Assembly (NCBI RefSeq): GCF_019175345.1 | Contig: NZ_CP077716.1 | Location: 1-37,840, forward strand | Source of the DNA: Saccharolobus shibatae B12 | GTDB taxonomy: Archaea > Thermoproteota > Thermoprotei_A > Sulfolobales > Sulfolobaceae | DNA: 37,840 bases | Direction of reading: 5' to 3' | Shown here: positions 22,823-30,269 of the stretch, one piece after another | Position numbering within the stretch: the stretch's first letter is position 1 | Layout of the letters: the number at the start of each line of letters is the position of its first letter | Notes under the pieces: model-generated | Seen by the model: only the letters and a program-made list of their open reading frames with translations | Database searches by the model: none | Told to the model about the DNA's origin: nothing | Program-made: the position numbers and the translations under genes

Positions 22823-23374
22823 ATGAAGATCCTCATAAGTTTAATAATGTTAATTTCAGTTCTCCTTATAGGAATAATTAAGCAGTATACACAATACATA
22901 ATAATCAGAAAAAGGGCAAAAGAGCATGATGGGATAATTTACGCCGAGTCTGAAACTCCTAATGCCGCAGCCCTAACTTTTGTTAATAAAATAATCATTT
23001 ACGGTAAACTGGGGAGTTTATCGAAATTTGCATTGCTTCACGAGAGTTATCATCTGAAACAGAAGAAACTCGCACTACTACAGCTGATTATTATGGCTTT
23101 CTTCACCTCATTGCTCTCCTATTCACTGTTTTTCCTAATAACAATCTATTTGTCTTATATAATGATAAATTGGAAAATAGAGCAGGATGCAGACTTATAC
23201 GCTTTTAAGAACGCTACTACCTACGAAGCTAGATATCCGAGACCTAAAAGTAGAATTATAAGATTTCTAGTTTGGATTCTGGATTCGCATCCTCCAGATT
23301 ATATTAGAATAAGTGAAGAATATAGAAGAAAAAATATATATTATCTTTTTTTGAAGGATATATTTACTGCTTAG
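22823..23374 (+). CDS. Membrane zinc metalloprotease (M48-like)
   Basis: 183 residues. HESYH (His73-Glu74, His77) is the HEXXH zinc site, and EQDAD (Glu120) supplies the third ligand as in HtpX/Ste24 and BlaR-type peptidases. One N-terminal and two central hydrophobic segments (about 2-20 and 86-115) make it membrane-bound, smaller than typical HtpX. A recombination motif encodes YGKLGSLSK, about ten residues before the active site, apparently without breaking the fold. It probably trims membrane or surface proteins of the mating apparatus; the substrate is unknown. Confidence 0.8.
   Translation: MKILISLIMLISVLLIGIIKQYTQYIIIRKRAKEHDGIIYAESETPNAAALTFVNKIIIYGKLGSLSKFALLHESYHLKQKKLALLQLIIMAFFTSLLSYSLFFLITIYLSYIMINWKIEQDADLYAFKNATTYEARYPRPKSRIIRFLVWILDSHPPDYIRISEEYRRKNIYYLFLKDIFTA
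23004..23020. repeat. Recombination motif inside the metalloprotease gene
   Basis: GTAAACTGGGGAGTTTA, read as GKLGSL just ahead of the HEXXH helix. Confidence 0.9.
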
Positions 23375-23627
23375 CCTTCCTCTTCTCTAACCATAGAACG
23401 ATCTTAGGTGTGACTATGTTAGTTAACTCATAGAAACCAGCTGCTGCTAGACCACCGCCAATGATATCCGTTACTGTGGCTGCATTTAGTCCAGCTACAT
23501 TTACATTGCTTAATATTGTATTGCCTACGATTGCGGCACCCGCTGCAGCACCGAATGTATACCAGGTCGTTTCATGCATTCCGTTCTTTCTCATCTTTTT
23601 TCCTATTTGCACTAACTTTCTTAACAT
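23364..23627 (-). CDS. Small membrane protein (87 residues), possible pilin or VirB2/VirB3-like
   Basis: A basic N-terminus (MLRKLVQIGKKMRKNG) precedes two hydrophobic segments rich in Ala and Gly (TFGAAAGAAIVGNTIL, about 24-40, and TVTDIIGGGLAAAGFYEL, about 51-68), ending in a basic tail (WLEKRKAKQ). Its size and two-helix layout recall VirB2/TrbC or VirB3 proteins, which often sit beside virB4. It is divergent from the VirB4-like gene with only 42 bases between starts, containing ATATTTATAAAT. Tail overlaps the protease gene. Confidence 0.65.
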   Translation of the reverse strand: MLRKLVQIGKKMRKNGMHETTWYTFGAAAGAAIVGNTILSNVNVAGLNAATVTDIIGGGLAAAGFYELTNIVTPKIVLWLEKRKAKQ

Positions 23628-23669
23628 CCTTCTTCACTTATTTTCATATTTATAAATTAACAGATACTG

Positions 23670-25685
23670 ATGAGTGACAAAAACAAGCAGAAGAAATCGG
23701 TAAAAACTCCGATTGAAGAAATGAGAGAATTGAGATGGTATGAGGTTCAAGGTTATCCAGTACTGTTTTACAGCGAATCGGATAGGGAATCCGAATATGG
23801 AAAGTTCATGGCAGAAGTTTCATCTCATGAGAAAATGTATGTCTATGCAAGTTACAGGGAGGAATTAGTAGAATTTGAAAAAGAACTGTTCTCAAACTTA
23901 TATCTACAAATACCTAGGTTCTACGTAGGAATTCCAAAAAACGATAGGTTACAGATAATGAGGGGAAAAGAAGTAGACTTCCCCTTACCTATTTACAAAA
24001 TTGACAGAGAGAAGAAACACAAAGATTACGTTATTCTTGAGGACGGTAGGTTTGCTAGGGCTTTGGTACCAGACATTAGAGAGCCTCCAGGTATGGATAT
24101 TGAAGAGGCCTGTTTGGCTAGACTTTATCCCTTAAATATAATGCCGTTACACCTTGAACTTCTGATGAGGATAGAACACGTCCCAGAATCTAAAGTGGAT
24201 TACCATATTGCTGCATTCAAAAGAGAATCCGCAAGAAGAAGCTTAGCTACAACTACCAGTTGGAGACAAAAGCATATGGAACATCTGACACTTCTAGAAC
24301 AAGACAGATTGAATAATGCATCAACCCATAAATTTACCTATATGTTAATTTTAGTAGACAACGATCTTAACGTTCTCAAAGAAGCTACAGATTCAGTTAT
24401 TGCTAATTCTAAGACGTGGTGTGTCACTAAACTAGATGTTCCGAAATACGTTCAGAAAGAACTCATAGAAAATTGGAGGATCGATTGGGTGAGACTTACA
24501 ATGATTACGACTAATGTAAGACTCGGTTATCTCTATCCATTTGTAGATTCATCTATTATAGAGCAAAATGGTATATTTTTCGCAATAACTGATAGAGGAT
24601 CTCCAGTAGTAATTAACCCCTGGGATAGGAAATACAAGGAAAATGGGCATATAATAGTGAGCGGGTTCTCTGGAGCTGGGAAGACTACTAGCATAGCGGC
24701 GTTACAGTATAGATTATTAAAGAGATTGAAAGAAAGGGAGGAGGACTTTTTCCTATTTGTCCTAGATCCTATAGGGAACTACAACCGCTTCTATAACGAG
24801 TTTATAGCTAAAGAACTCAATCTAGATGTAGAGAACAAATTCTTAGAGGAAGGAAAACCTATGGGTCTTGATCCCGTTCTCTTACATTCAATTGACCCTG
24901 CAGCAATGCCCGTTGAAATGGCGTTAAATTACCTCTATCAAGCGTTTGAAGTGCCAGCAGAATTAAAAGGAGTTATTGATATTGCTGTAATCACAGGACT
25001 GACTAAAATAAACGGGATAGAAAAGAGGATATCAAACTTAAGGGAACTTTATGAATATCTAAGAGATAGTAGCAATCTGAAAGAGCAGGAAGCCTCATAC
25101 TATGTTGCCAGGGCAGTTGATGGAGCTTTCAGGAACATTTTCCAAGGTGAACCGCCGAAGTTCGAAAAAAACGTAGTTGTAATAGGCTTCAAAATAAACG
25201 ACGTGACTACGCTTCAGACTGCAATGGGTTTACTTCTTAACGCTATTCTAGTAAAGTTATACTCACTCCCTAAGAGCATAAAGAAAATTGTGGTAATCGA
25301 TGAGGCTCATAGAATACTTGCAAGAAGGGAGCTAGCGGATATAATGTCGAGGTTCTTCAGAGAGACTAGGAATCTAAATACATCAGTTATCGCGATGTCA
25401 CAATTAATTACGGACTTTACGAATAACGAGGAAGCTAAAGCTGTCTATGAAAATGCTGCTACACGTATAATACTTAAGCAGAAAGATGATAAGCTGGTAG
25501 AGAAAGAATTAGCAGAATTTGCTGGGCTAACAGAGAATGAGATAGATTTCGTCCAGCACGCCTCCCCTGGAATGGGGATATTAAATTTAGGAAACATAAA
25601 GACCCCGATCTATGTGAAGCTAACTACAAAAGAACTGGAAGCATTTGAAACGGAGGAAGTTAAAACAAAAAAAGTTATTGCTTAA
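23670..25685 (+). CDS. traE: VirB4/TraE-like conjugation ATPase
   Basis: 671 residues. Walker A GFSGAGKTT (Lys338) and Walker B IVVIDEAHR (Asp544-Glu545) are followed by FFRETRNLNTSVIAMSQ, the sensor-like motif of VirB4/TrbE ATPases. The N-terminal 320 residues are the VirB4-type dimerisation part. It is homologous in design to the second conserved conjugation ATPase of pNOB8 and relatives. Together with the coupling ATPase it should power assembly and DNA passage. The 3' end overlaps the convergent membrane-protein gene by 11 bases. Confidence 0.9.
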   Translation: MSDKNKQKKSVKTPIEEMRELRWYEVQGYPVLFYSESDRESEYGKFMAEVSSHEKMYVYASYREELVEFEKELFSNLYLQIPRFYVGIPKNDRLQIMRGKEVDFPLPIYKIDREKKHKDYVILEDGRFARALVPDIREPPGMDIEEACLARLYPLNIMPLHLELLMRIEHVPESKVDYHIAAFKRESARRSLATTTSWRQKHMEHLTLLEQDRLNNASTHKFTYMLILVDNDLNVLKEATDSVIANSKTWCVTKLDVPKYVQKELIENWRIDWVRLTMITTNVRLGYLYPFVDSSIIEQNGIFFAITDRGSPVVINPWDRKYKENGHIIVSGFSGAGKTTSIAALQYRLLKRLKEREEDFFLFVLDPIGNYNRFYNEFIAKELNLDVENKFLEEGKPMGLDPVLLHSIDPAAMPVEMALNYLYQAFEVPAELKGVIDIAVITGLTKINGIEKRISNLRELYEYLRDSSNLKEQEASYYVARAVDGAFRNIFQGEPPKFEKNVVVIGFKINDVTTLQTAMGLLLNAILVKLYSLPKSIKKIVVIDEAHRILARRELADIMSRFFRETRNLNTSVIAMSQLITDFTNNEEAKAVYENAATRIILKQKDDKLVEKELAEFAGLTENEIDFVQHASPGMGILNLGNIKTPIYVKLTTKELEAFETEEVKTKKVIA

Positions 25686-26196
25686 CTACTTTTATTAGAT
25701 AGTCCGTTATCAACATTATAAGTCCTACAGTTAGAAGTATAATTATCTCTACGAAATACACCGCAATGTTAGTATCTGCTAACCATATCGCCAATATTAT
25801 TGATAAAGCCCCTACGATAGATCGCCCGTAATTTCCCAAGAATCTTTCTATGGCAATAAGTTCCTTATTCTTTGCAGCAGTACTCTTTTTAGCAGTCCCC
25901 ATATTCTTCTTTTTTTCAGTCTTCTGCTTCTCTGTTTTCTTAGTAAAATAATAGTCTATTATTCCAGCTAATGTTTTATCGAACCCCACTGAAGTTTCTG
26001 GTATTGCGAGGATTACCAGACCTATAAGCAATGCGGTAATATGCACTTGCAATGAAGTGTGGATAATAAACCCCAATATTATTATCATTATCGCAACCAT
26101 CATTTTAGCTTCACTGATTTCGCCCAACCCTGGAATTGCAATGTTCTTTCCTCCCGTACTCGATAGAGTTTCAGTATATGCGAATTTCTTCCTCAT
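25675..26196 (-). CDS. Membrane protein, convergent with the VirB4-like gene
   Basis: 173 residues from the ATG of MRKKFAYTETLSS; longer upstream reading would run antisense to the neighbouring gene. Two N-terminal helices (MMVAIMIIILGFIIHTSLQVHITALLIGLVILAI), a basic cytoplasmic loop (KKTEKQKTEKKKN) and two C-terminal helices (SIVGALSIILAIWLA, VYFVEIIILLTVGLIMLITDYLI). An AT-rich box (ATATATAAAAA) ends about 12 bases upstream. Probably a mating-apparatus component given its partners. Confidence 0.72.
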   Translation of the reverse strand: MRKKFAYTETLSSTGGKNIAIPGLGEISEAKMMVAIMIIILGFIIHTSLQVHITALLIGLVILAIPETSVGFDKTLAGIIDYYFTKKTEKQKTEKKKNMGTAKKSTAAKNKELIAIERFLGNYGRSIVGALSIILAIWLADTNIAVYFVEIIILLTVGLIMLITDYLIKVVKQ

Positions 26197-26236
26197 AAGT
26201 TTCAGACTATTTTTATATATCAAATTCGTGAGAAAC
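26197..26236. promoter_or_regulatory. Shared divergent promoter, 40 bases between starts
   Basis: Only 40 bases separate two divergent ATGs, with a single AT-rich block (TTTTTATATATCAAA) in the middle that provides a TATA-like sequence in each direction at about the distance expected for leaderless messages. Confidence 0.45.
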
Positions 26237-26491
26237 ATGAGCTGGATAGAAAAATTTTCGGAAATTATGAAGCAAAATAATATCACGGTGAATGTGAAGT
26301 TACCCGTCGTCGAGACGTATACTAAAATTTCCGTCCCCCTTTTTGTCGTTGTGCCTCGTTTTGACGGGAAATACGATGTACAATGTATCGGGGATGGAAA
26401 GTTGGTAGTTTCGGAAAAAGAACTTACAGACGAAAATAAAGCGAAAAAACTTGTAGAAGAATGTCTAAAATTTGTAAAAAATAACATTTAG
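26237..26491 (+). CDS. Small soluble protein (84 residues)
   Basis: Not recognised. MSWIEKFSEIMKQNNITVNVKLPVVETYTKISVPLFVVVPRFDGKYDVQCIGDGKLVVSEKE reads as a helix followed by a small beta sheet and a C-terminal helix (ENKAKKLVEECLKFVKNN). Probably leaderless from the shared promoter. The last four bases overlap the end of the convergent TFB-like gene. Confidence 0.65.
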   Translation: MSWIEKFSEIMKQNNITVNVKLPVVETYTKISVPLFVVVPRFDGKYDVQCIGDGKLVVSEKELTDENKAKKLVEECLKFVKNNI

Positions 26492-27330
26492 GAATAAATC
26501 AAGTTACCCAGTGAATTTTCTGAAAAATATATCCTTTTTTGTAATCTAATGTTCTTTCCTAAATAATGTTCTTTATATGAATATTTTACATAATGTTGAA
26601 TGTAATAATATATATGTCCCTTCTTCTCTCGCATAATTATAAAACCTATCATGCCGCATTTAGGACATAACACATGTCCCTTATCGTCAATTACTTCCAT
26701 CACTTTCTCATTATTTTTCTTAGGAGGTGATTTTGTGACACTAGGTCTTTCCCCTAAAAGTATTTTTATCCTTGATGAAACACTTTTTCCAGAAAACACT
26801 CCTTTTTCCTTCAACTCCATGTACTTTTTCTTTAACTCCTCTTCTTCTAGATTATTTAACACTAATTTGTCTATATCATTAACCGATTTTTTGATTTTCA
26901 ATTGTAGAATTTTTCGAATTTGTCTGTATTCGAACATGCCTACTGCAAATTCTTCCCTAAGTTTCTTTGTCCTAACGGAAATTCCGTTAAGGTAGTGCGC
27001 TATGGCGAAAGCTGCTAATACCCCTGCTTTGCCGTATTTCTTAGCATTTTCCACAATCGAAAGAAATTCTTCTCTTATTTTCTCGTCTCCAATCCTTAAA
27101 AAGAGAAGTTTAATAATGTTGTCGAGTTCCTGATTCTTCCAATCCCTCAATTTCATATACTGTAGATATTTCTCCTCATCAGAACTATCAACCTTTTTAA
27201 CATTAACGGGGATCAGATTGTCATATCTTTCGTAACTGAACCTGTATTCATCAGTTATTACTTCGCCCGTACAACTGTCTACGAGAAATCCTTCATAGTT
27301 TTTTATGATAGTGCATTCTTCCAGGTTCAT
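26488..27330 (-). CDS. TFB-like protein with C-terminal zinc ribbon
   Basis: 280 residues. The N-terminus (YEGFLVDSCTGEVITDEYRFSYERYD) recalls the second half of the TFB zinc ribbon and the B-finger, but the full four-cysteine set is missing. Residues about 65-140 (NIIKLLFLRIGDEKIREEFLSIVENAKKYGKAGVLAAFAIAHYLNGISV) look like a cyclin-type repeat. The C-terminus has CPKCG (about 218) and a His-rich strand region (YYYIQHYVKYSYKEHYLG), like small zinc ribbons common in crenarchaea. It may be a degenerate TFB that redirects host RNA polymerase; the assignment is tentative. Confidence 0.45.
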   Translation of the reverse strand: MNLEECTIIKNYEGFLVDSCTGEVITDEYRFSYERYDNLIPVNVKKVDSSDEEKYLQYMKLRDWKNQELDNIIKLLFLRIGDEKIREEFLSIVENAKKYGKAGVLAAFAIAHYLNGISVRTKKLREEFAVGMFEYRQIRKILQLKIKKSVNDIDKLVLNNLEEEELKKKYMELKEKGVFSGKSVSSRIKILLGERPSVTKSPPKKNNEKVMEVIDDKGHVLCPKCGMIGFIIMREKKGHIYYYIQHYVKYSYKEHYLGKNIRLQKRIYFSENSLGNLIYS

Positions 27331-27505
27331 TTAAAGAATATAGCACTTTTAAAACCTGAATGTATTATGTTAAAAAATTCGGTATTACCAGAAACACCCC
27401 TGTTTATCGTAAAATAATCTAGAATATTTAGGTATTAGTTCTATAATGGAAAAGAAGGTTTTCAGTATTTATCTTCATAATGTATTTTAAAAATGCACTA
27501 ATGAC

Positions 27506-27667
27506 ATGAAGAAAGCGAATTTAGTATATGCATTATCTGGAGCTACATTCTTTATTATAATAGGAATAATAATGCATAAAGATATTGCCACAATTATTAG
27601 TTCTGCCGTTCTAATAACATTGTCACTATTGGACGGTCCTTTCAAAAAATTAGTGAACCGAAATTAA
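27506..27667 (+). CDS. Small two-helix membrane protein (53 residues)
   Basis: MKKANLVYALSGATFFIII is the start of a first hydrophobic helix and ATIISSAVLITLSLLDG the second; the tail is basic (KKLVNRN). A TATTTTAAAAATG box lies about 15-23 bases before the ATG, consistent with a leaderless message. Small, but the composition and promoter support a real gene. Function unknown. Confidence 0.55.
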   Translation: MKKANLVYALSGATFFIIIGIIMHKDIATIISSAVLITLSLLDGPFKKLVNRN

Positions 27668-27721
27668 GATCAGCGATATCCATCCCGATGTTTAAAAAGC
27701 AGAATTATTTAAGGTGGAAAA

Positions 27722-27913
27722 GTGCTCCCGTTCGATATTGTTATAAAAATAATGCTTCTAATTACTACCGTAATTTTTCTGTTCTATAGTGCAGTTTATC
27801 TACTACTATATGAGCTAAATGTTCAACCTAAGCTCGCAAGAGTGTATAGAAATCTTAGCGTAATTCTTGCAGGAGGTGGTATGATATTTCTAGCAATTTA
27901 TTTAATGATTTAG
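27722..27913 (+). CDS. Small two-helix membrane protein (63 residues)
   Basis: GTG start with GGTGG about five bases upstream. Two transmembrane helices (IVIKIMLLITTVIFLFYSAVYLLLY and NLSVILAGGGMIFLAIYLMI) with a short basic loop. Near its end a strong AGGAGGTGG site precedes an in-frame ATG (27881), only ten codons from the stop and just ahead of the next reading frame, which has no ordinary start. Confidence 0.6.
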   Translation: MLPFDIVIKIMLLITTVIFLFYSAVYLLLYELNVQPKLARVYRNLSVILAGGGMIFLAIYLMI

Positions 27914-27918
27914 ATAGC

Positions 27919-28167
27919 ATTGATATTATAATTTTAGTAGTATTAGCGAATATTGACAATAATACTGTAGAAGAAATAGCAAAGAAAACTGGAATTAGAG
28001 AAGAAGCAGTATATCATCTTTTAGAATTTTTAACAATAGCTGGGATTGTGAAGAAACAAGAAAATAAATACTATATTGATGAAACAATAAGAACTATAGC
28101 TCAACTTATGCTAGATTTAGACGATTTAGAATTTTATAGCATTAAGGTTTTGAAAAATTCTAACTGA
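27919..28167 (+). CDS. Winged-helix protein with no normal start codon
   Basis: The frame encodes a winged helix: IIILVVLANIDNNTVEEIAKKTGIREEAVYHLLEFLTIAGIVKKQENKYYIDETI, followed by a helix. It stays open back to 27859 but has no ATG, GTG or TTG before the domain; an ATT at 27919 is used here as a nominal start. The upstream gene's frame carries AGGAGGTGG-T-ATG at 27872-27883 and stops at 27911, so a -1 shift, a rare start codon, a recent frameshift or an assembly error could explain it. Six bases after its stop begins the GAGGTGG-type site region of the next gene. Confidence 0.5.
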   Translation: MDIIILVVLANIDNNTVEEIAKKTGIREEAVYHLLEFLTIAGIVKKQENKYYIDETIRTIAQLMLDLDDLEFYSIKVLKNSN

Positions 28168-28176
28168 GGTGGTAAA

Positions 28177-28557
28177 ATGAAGGAAATAATAATAAAAACA
28201 GAACTCCCTTATAATTATAGAAAGCTTAAGGGATTTTTCATTTCTCCTGGGATTCTTAGACTATTTTATGACGTAAAGAGTATAGAAGTTGCGGGGAATT
28301 TATCATATATTATTAATAATAAATATAATGCCATACTTTATTTCAGTAACGTTGATGTCGTATGGGAGATTTATAATAAAAATAGTAAGTTAAAAGACAA
28401 AATCTCAGTGTTTCTATACCCTTTAAATGATAATACAATGCTGAATCTAAATTTTCAAACAAATAGAATACTTCCCTTGAAAAGGACATTAGAAAGCGAA
28501 GTTAAAGCTGAAGTAGAATTGCTAAAAAGTTTGTTAGACGCTTTGAGGAGGTTCTAA
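28177..28557 (+). CDS. SRPBCC/CoxG-like small protein
   Basis: 126 residues, GAGGTGG ribosome-binding site. SPGILRLFYDVKSIEVAGNLSYIINNKYNAILYFSNVDVVWEIYNKN, then KISVFLYPLNDNTMLNLNFQ and a long C-terminal helix (LESEVKAEVELLKSLLDALRRF), resemble the helix-grip fold of START/CoxG-type ligand-binding proteins. It overlaps the next gene by one base (TAATG). The ligand is unknown and the fold assignment moderate. Confidence 0.5.
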   Translation: MKEIIIKTELPYNYRKLKGFFISPGILRLFYDVKSIEVAGNLSYIINNKYNAILYFSNVDVVWEIYNKNSKLKDKISVFLYPLNDNTMLNLNFQTNRILPLKRTLESEVKAEVELLKSLLDALRRF

Positions 28558-29075
28558 TGAAGTTGAGAACCCATTACATCTTTTCGACGGGACTATTGAC
28601 ACTTCTGGACTCCGTACTCTTTCATGAATATTTTTACTACACTTTACTCTTTAGCGGAATAGTTTCAGTAATAGGTAATTCCTTGATTGATAGGATCGGC
28701 CATAAGGAAATTACAACCAGATACGGATATATCCCGGTAAGGACACCGTTGACCCACACAATCCCCAGAAGTGTAATTTGGGGTATTGCCTCCGTAGTCC
28801 CGGTCCTTATCCCCCTATTGATTTATGGGTTTAGCTATCACGAATACTATTTCTCACTTAACAATAAAGTAGTGTTACTAACACTGTTAAACGGTCTGGT
28901 TGTTGGACCCTCCCATATGCTCTTAGACGTTTTTACCGAAAGAGGAATCTACGTTAAAAAACACGGAAAATGGAGAAGATTTGCATTAGCACATTTCAGA
29001 TATGATAACCCAGCAATTAACGGTTTAGCAATGATAGCTGGAGTAATAATGTTTCTAATCTCAATGAAAATATAA
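28557..29075 (+). CDS. DUF1286-type membrane protein
   Basis: 172 residues with four to five hydrophobic helices. Signature segments RTHYIFSTGLLTL, TRYGYIPVRTPLTHTIPRSVIWG and GPSHMLLDVFTERGIYV match the DUF1286 proteins found in Sulfolobales and their mobile elements, related to the YdjM/DUF457 membrane metal-dependent hydrolases (His and Asp residues in THT and SHMLLD). Translationally coupled to the preceding gene. The substrate is unknown. Confidence 0.7.
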   Translation: MKLRTHYIFSTGLLTLLDSVLFHEYFYYTLLFSGIVSVIGNSLIDRIGHKEITTRYGYIPVRTPLTHTIPRSVIWGIASVVPVLIPLLIYGFSYHEYYFSLNNKVVLLTLLNGLVVGPSHMLLDVFTERGIYVKKHGKWRRFALAHFRYDNPAINGLAMIAGVIMFLISMKI

Positions 29076-29076
29076 C

Positions 29077-29095
29077 TATTATTCCTAATGAGATA
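29077..29095. repeat. 19-bp direct repeat, copy 1 (upstream of sRNA B)
   Basis: TATTATTCCTAATGAGATA occurs here and at 34500-34518. Each copy lies 30-35 bases ahead of an ATTTTTAAATA-type TATA box, one serving sRNA B and one the second RelE-like toxin. It may be a shared upstream activator or BRE-adjacent site, or a trace of duplication. Confidence 0.6.
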
Positions 29096-29156
29096 TTAAT
29101 CTGGCAAAAATAAAAACAGAAATATTTTTAAATAACTTTTTACAGAATTAGAAATC

Positions 29157-29236
29157 GGGGATGAGGGGATGATGAGCACGACACGAGTTGACCTATGATA
29201 GGACGCCGTTGCTCTGACCTGACCCCCCTCATCCCT
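29157..29236 (+). ncRNA. C/D box guide sRNA B
   Basis: An 11-bp terminal stem (29158-29168 with 29225-29235), C box ATGATGA, guide GCACGACACGAG, weak D' box TTGA, 3-nt spacer, weak C' box ATGATAG, guide GACGCCGTTGCT, D box CTGA. The internal boxes are degenerate, as is common for D'/C', while the terminal boxes are perfect. A TTTTTAAATAA TATA box lies about 23-35 bases upstream. Predicted target cores are CUCGUGUCGUGC and AGCAACGGCGUC. The first resembles a conserved 16S rRNA segment (E. coli about 1065-1075), which is from memory and unchecked. Confidence 0.85.
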
Positions 29237-29266
29237 AATTTAATCTTATCCTCCTAACTATTAAGC

Positions 29267-29291
29267 TTTCTTCTCATTGAATTTTGAAAAA
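29267..29291. repeat. 25-bp direct repeat, left boundary of the partition/toxin module
   Basis: A 25-base sequence beginning TTTCTTCTCATTGAATT is repeated exactly at 35027-35051. In both places a recombination motif follows after about 60 bases. The two copies bracket the module carrying the SWIM operon, toxins, AspA-ParB and helicase. Confidence 0.85.
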
Positions 29292-29356
29292 CTGTTAAGT
29301 TAGAAGTAAATGCGCAAGTGTTGGATCCCAAGCGGGAGTTTTGTGTGCAAAATTTT

Positions 29357-29378
29357 CAGTAAACTCCCCAGTTTACTG
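29357..29378. repeat. Recombination motif (C orientation), longest perfect copy
   Basis: Nine-base arms CAGTAAACT and AGTTTACTG around CCCC. It closes the left border of the partition/toxin module after the 25-bp repeat. Confidence 0.95.
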
Positions 29379-29391
29379 AATAAAAATCCAG

Positions 29392-29649
29392 TTATTTTAG
29401 AATGAGTTTGCTTTTACCGTCGATTAAATATAACGAGCCTTCCAGCTCTTTCTCTATATCGAGGTATCCTATTTTTACGTAGAATTTAATGTAAGCAATT
29501 ATTTTGTTATCCACGGTCAATGAGATATTAATAGAGGAAAGCTTGAGCTCCTTTTTAGGGTACGGTAATTGTGATAATATGTTATTGACAAGCCAACCCT
29601 CAACTTGTTTGTAAATCGAAACATAATCCAAAACGATCTGCTCGGTCAC
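29392..29649 (-). CDS. Unrecognised 85-residue protein of the SWIM operon
   Basis: Not recognised. N-terminal helix (DYVSIYKQVEGWLVNNILSQL), then paired strands (LKLSSINISLTVDNKIIAYIKFYVKIGYLDIEKELEGSLYLIDGKSKLIL). Soluble. The start overlaps the preceding gene's stop by four bases, placing it third in an operon under the AspA-type operator. Confidence 0.65.
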   Translation of the reverse strand: MTEQIVLDYVSIYKQVEGWLVNNILSQLPYPKKELKLSSINISLTVDNKIIAYIKFYVKIGYLDIEKELEGSLYLIDGKSKLILK

Positions 29650-29828
29650 TGGATCAGCCTCTGTATTACCATCCTTACCCTATCCTTAACTTGAGAAATT
29701 TCTACTACGACCTCATCGTCAGCTAACTCCTCTATTGCAAATTTAAGTACTTCGTCTAGTTGAAAGTAGACCCTCAGTAACTTTACTAAGTACTCAATAT
29801 TCTTTTGAGTCTGCAGAACTTCAGTCAT
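29646..29828 (-). CDS. Short helical protein of the SWIM operon
   Basis: Not recognised. 60 residues, mostly helical (NIEYLVKLLRVYFQLDEVLKFAIEEL), acidic in the middle and basic near the C-terminus (QVKDRVRMVIQRLIQ). One base separates it from the SWIM gene and four bases overlap with the next gene, so the three are co-translated. Possibly an adaptor partner. Confidence 0.65.
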   Translation of the reverse strand: MTEVLQTQKNIEYLVKLLRVYFQLDEVLKFAIEELADDEVVVEISQVKDRVRMVIQRLIQ

Positions 29829-29829
29829 A

Positions 29830-30153
29830 TCATCTCCCCCACGAAGCTATATCTTCCTCTATTGCCATCATTTCCTCTCTAGCCTTCTCTATTTCATTCC
29901 TAACCTTAATATCATTTAGTAACTGCTTTAGAGTTTCAATATGCCAGCAGTGTCTTCTAAATGTGTAGCCTTCGCAATCGCAACTGCTTTTGACAACTTT
30001 CAAGCTTAACGGATCTAAAACAATTCTGGTATAGTGAACTACATCTTTCCTTGACTTACTTTGAATATCTGCGGAAATGATTATTCCTTCTCCTAGAGTG
30101 TAAAAAACTGAGGTTCTCTTTATCATGGATTTGGGGATTTGTGTGGAAATCAT
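29830..30153 (-). CDS. SWIM zinc-finger protein
   Basis: 107 residues. CDCEGYTFRRHCWH (Cys58, Cys60, Cys69, His71) is a complete SWIM motif, CxCx(n)CxH, preceded by the usual short strands (VVHYTRIVLDPLSLKVVKSS). SWIM domains bind nucleic acid or proteins and occur in recombination factors and MULE transposases; a stand-alone form is typical of archaea. First gene of a three-gene operon. The start lies ten bases from a palindrome identical in its arms to the one before aspA, so AspA control is likely. Confidence 0.85.
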   Translation of the reverse strand: MISTQIPKSMIKRTSVFYTLGEGIIISADIQSKSRKDVVHYTRIVLDPLSLKVVKSSCDCEGYTFRRHCWHIETLKQLLNDIKVRNEIEKAREEMMAIEEDIASWGR

Positions 30154-30162
30154 GTTTGTTCT

Positions 30163-30183
30163 GTGTAATGTTATACATTACAC
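30163..30183. promoter_or_regulatory. AspA-type operator in front of the SWIM operon
   Basis: Perfect nine-base arms GTGTAATGT and ACATTACAC with a three-base spacer. The same arms lie upstream of aspA at 31047-31067. On the minus strand a TTTAAAT box adjoins it, and box plus operator match the aspA promoter over more than 30 bases. TGTAATGCGAAACGG, with a half-site, lies at 30202-30216 and again at 31009-31023. Confidence 0.8.
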
Positions 30184-30269
30184 ATTATTTAAATTTTACT
30201 GTGTAATGCGAAACGGGACACAATAATCCTAACTGTATCTTTTTAAGCCAAGTAGTGTAACTATTACCT

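Noticed and set aside
26197-26487. N-terminal extension of the membrane protein gene at 25675-26196
   Set aside because: The extension is antisense to a plausible plus-strand gene and removes the shared promoter; the internal ATG fits better.
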